A stretch of 64,000 nucleotides of DNA from positions 979,793 through 1,043,792 of the forward strand of contig NW_001865041.1 in the NCBI RefSeq assembly GCF_000002865.3, in the 5' to 3' direction. Both the position numbers and the translations under genes were made by a program. The notes under the pieces were generated by a model that was not told the DNA's origin, made no database searches, and was given only the letters and a program-made list of their open reading frames with translations. Below, in pieces: positions 62,141 through 64,000 of this stretch (positions within the stretch are counted from its first letter, which is position 1; every line of letters begins with the position of its first letter). Source of the DNA: Monosiga brevicollis MX1. Taxonomy: Eukaryota; Opisthokonta; Choanoflagellata; Craspedida; Salpingoecidae.

Positions 62141-64000
62141 ATGGCGGCGCTGGTGTGGGGTTTGCTGGGGGTGGTTTTGTTGGGGTCTGGGGCATTGGCT
62201 CAGGGTCACTCGCTGCTGACGGATCCAATGTTGGTGTCTCCGGCGCTCTATCTCACGCCAAATACAACGCAGGCACCGGTGAGTGCTGTTCTTTGGCTTC
62301 AGTCTCGTCGCGGGTTTGGTCTTGGACTCCTACTCTGTCTCGGGTTCTGTTTTGTGTGGCGTGTGCTACGTCCACTTCTAGCTCAGGTTTCGGGGCATCT
62401 GATTGTGCATGATAGATCTTCCATCATCAGTTGTACGGTCCCTTGGGTCGCGAGCTCAATGCCACCAGCGTTTGGCACATTACTCAGTGGTCCACCTGGG
62501 CTGGTGCGTCACGATGTCCCTCTACCCCGTGCGCCTTGGCATGCATCGGGCCATCATCAGCTCATACAACACCCTCATTGATGTTGTGGCATGGCGCACC
62601 ATACCTGCCCGTCATAGATTTGCCCGAACAGGCCGTCTATGACCAAGGGGGTCCGTGTCGGCAAGCCACGGGCGCGAATGGGGCCAGCGTTCAGTACTAT
62701 GCCCAGGCACCGAGTGGTCATGTGTGTGTGTATGCGAACCACACGACAGGGCGACACACGGTGGAGCTGCGGCAGAATGGCAACCACACGACCTGTGGGG
62801 CAGAGTTTGACACCTTTTTGGGACCCTCTACGCAAGTTTATAGCGCTTACCCGCAAGGCCTGGTCAATTCGGCCCCGCTCTCAACCCTGGACCACGTCAC
62901 AGCACGGCTGACCTTGAGCTTGCCCTACGTGCCCAAGGTGTACGCGCGCTGTGGCAGCTTTCCTCAATGCCGCGGCGCTGGTCAGATTGACTACGGGTAA
63001 GGCTTGCTGTTTTTTTTTTCCATCAGAAGGCGCGTGGGTCTGTCCAAGTTGTTAAGCCTTTTCATTTTTGGTTCGGCTAATTTTTGGAAGCATCAGATCC
63101 ATCTATTTGGTTGAGCAAAGTAGTCTGGCTCGGGGCCGGTCCCCAATGGCGCCCTGCTTTGCTTATCGCGCTCTCTCATGGTCCATGTGTGGGTGGGACA
63201 CAGCTACAGCGTTTTGGGCGTGACAATCAGCAGCAACACGTATGGACAGACGCTCTTTTATCAAGTCAACCTAGGCGACACACGAGACAACACGGGGTGC
63301 CCCACGCACGGTAGCTCCTGCTCACCTCAGGCCCAGAGTTGGTACGCCACGAGCAACCCATTTGGTGTATCAGATTCGCCCGCCAACTTTGGGGCGCCTT
63401 GTCTTCGAATGAGTCAGGCATCGCCTGGCGCAGTGCGGGTCAAGTATGAGCTCGACGTGCTGCCCAAGCTGCTCGCGGCCTTGGAACGGCCACCGGCTCA
63501 CAGCAACCTGGGCACCGATCCTGCGCATTGGTTTGTTTCAAGCATGTACATTGGCATCGGCTCCCAGGGCTCGGTCGATCAGACCATGGTCATCGAGGAG
63601 GTGGATCTTGTCACAGCCAGTCGGGCGTGAGTGAGCGACGACAATTCATGGTTCATCTCCCGTTCCGCTTCACACACCACAGCACAGTCGCCCAAACATT
63701 TTGTATGACAATTATGGATTGTCAGCATCAGCGAAAGACCGAGATGAGAGAGAGAGAGAGCAAGCAAACCGTGAAGCAAGCCACGTGAGACAATAGAGGG
63801 GCCCGCGCAATTCCATCCACATCCATCGACCTCCTTCCCGACCAGACTGACTCGCTCTCAGATACGAGCCAACCCGGGGGACGCTTGCAGTTGATCAGCT
63901 TGCCGAGTGGGCTACATTTCAACCCGTCTTTACTTCTACACAGCACTTGACCGCTACGATGGATCCGGATTCCAAGGTCATGGAAGAAATTGGCACCGTT
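62141..64000 (+). CDS. Secreted Cys-rich protein of unknown function (3'-incomplete)
   Basis: Not recognised. Exons: 62141 to about 62279 (donor GTGAGT), about 62422-62512, about 62570-62998, about 63203-63629, and from about 63862 to the edge; phases agree. The first 24 residues are a clear signal peptide (MAALVWGLLGVVLLGSGALA). The mature part begins HSLLTDPMLVSPALYLTPNT. It is rich in Trp, Tyr, Gly and paired Cys (for example GGPCRQ, TTCGAEF, CGSFPQC, TGCPTHGSSC) and has several N-glycosylation sequons (NTT, NAT, NHT). The segments YGQTLFYQVNLGD and WFVSSMYIGIGSQG have the look of a beta-jelly-roll carbohydrate-binding fold, but that is only an impression. No transmembrane segment is seen in the available part, and the frame is open at the right edge. 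Confidence 0.7.

Noticed and set aside
61277-62209. Minus-strand 310-codon frame, His/Arg/Pro-rich, overlapping the MAO-like 5' end
   Set aside because: It reads through the intron 61843-61777 in the wrong frame after exon 1, losing the FAD motif that splicing restores; its upstream part lies in the divergent gene.

Overview
This is a nuclear, gene-dense, intron-rich eukaryotic window. It looks like a choanoflagellate genome, probably Monosiga or a close relative. The reasons are short GT-AG introns (mostly 50-200 nt), a gene about every 4 kb, moderately high GC, axonemal dynein and animal-like genes (I-BAR, COMM domain, EPG5, Integrator, monoamine oxidase), and a large secreted protein mixing Gly-rich, F5/8-type C and HYR modules. 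Species and lineage are inference: no marker gene was tested. I see no CRISPR array, rRNA, convincing tRNA, transposon or virus-like element.

Layout, left to right: (1) 1-2515, minus, 3'-incomplete secreted/adhesion protein; (2) 4479-8948, minus, MCM2; (3) 9744-12421, plus, DUF3336-patatin lipase homologue; (4) 12831-15143, plus, unrecognised protein with a duplicated SH3/KOW-like module; (5) 15610-18535, minus, Integrator subunit 4; (6) 18855-19389, plus, LSm3; (7) 20183-33888, minus, axonemal dynein heavy chain DNAH1; (8) 34453-36074, plus, GH27 alpha-galactosidase-like enzyme; (9) 36268-40400, minus, mitochondrial aspartyl-tRNA synthetase; (10) 40687-50435, minus, EPG5; (11) 51204-54656, plus, MTO1/GidA; (12) 55431-57346, minus, I-BAR (IMD) protein; (13) 57924-59012, plus, COMM-domain protein; (14) 59253-62044, minus, tail-anchored monoamine-oxidase-like flavoenzyme; (15) 62141-64000, plus, secreted protein of unknown function, running off the right edge.

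The exon models were built by hand from reading frame, GT-AG (one GC-AG) junctions and remembered family sequence. For MCM2, the patatin gene, INTS4, LSM3, DNAH1, the GH27 gene, MTO1, the I-BAR gene and the COMMD gene the chosen exons sum to an exact multiple of three. That is good internal support. Models for genes 9, 10 and 14 are solid in identity, but not every exon edge was fixed.

Most of the window is ordinary housekeeping, cilium and organelle biology; I found no obvious new multi-gene system. Many neighbours are head-to-head (MCM2/lipase, INTS4/LSM3, DNAH1/GH27, EPG5/MTO1, I-BAR/COMMD, MAO-like/secreted protein), so shared promoters are likely. The points most worth a second look are: a patatin lipase that keeps its Ser motif but appears to lack the catalytic Asp motif; a 7.4 kb single exon holding most of the dynein motor next to an intron-rich 5' part; an unusual dynein AAA3 P-loop; a GC-AG intron in MTO1; the INTS4/LSM3 snRNA-biology pair; a 96 bp divergent promoter containing a T15-G10 tract; and two unassigned proteins.
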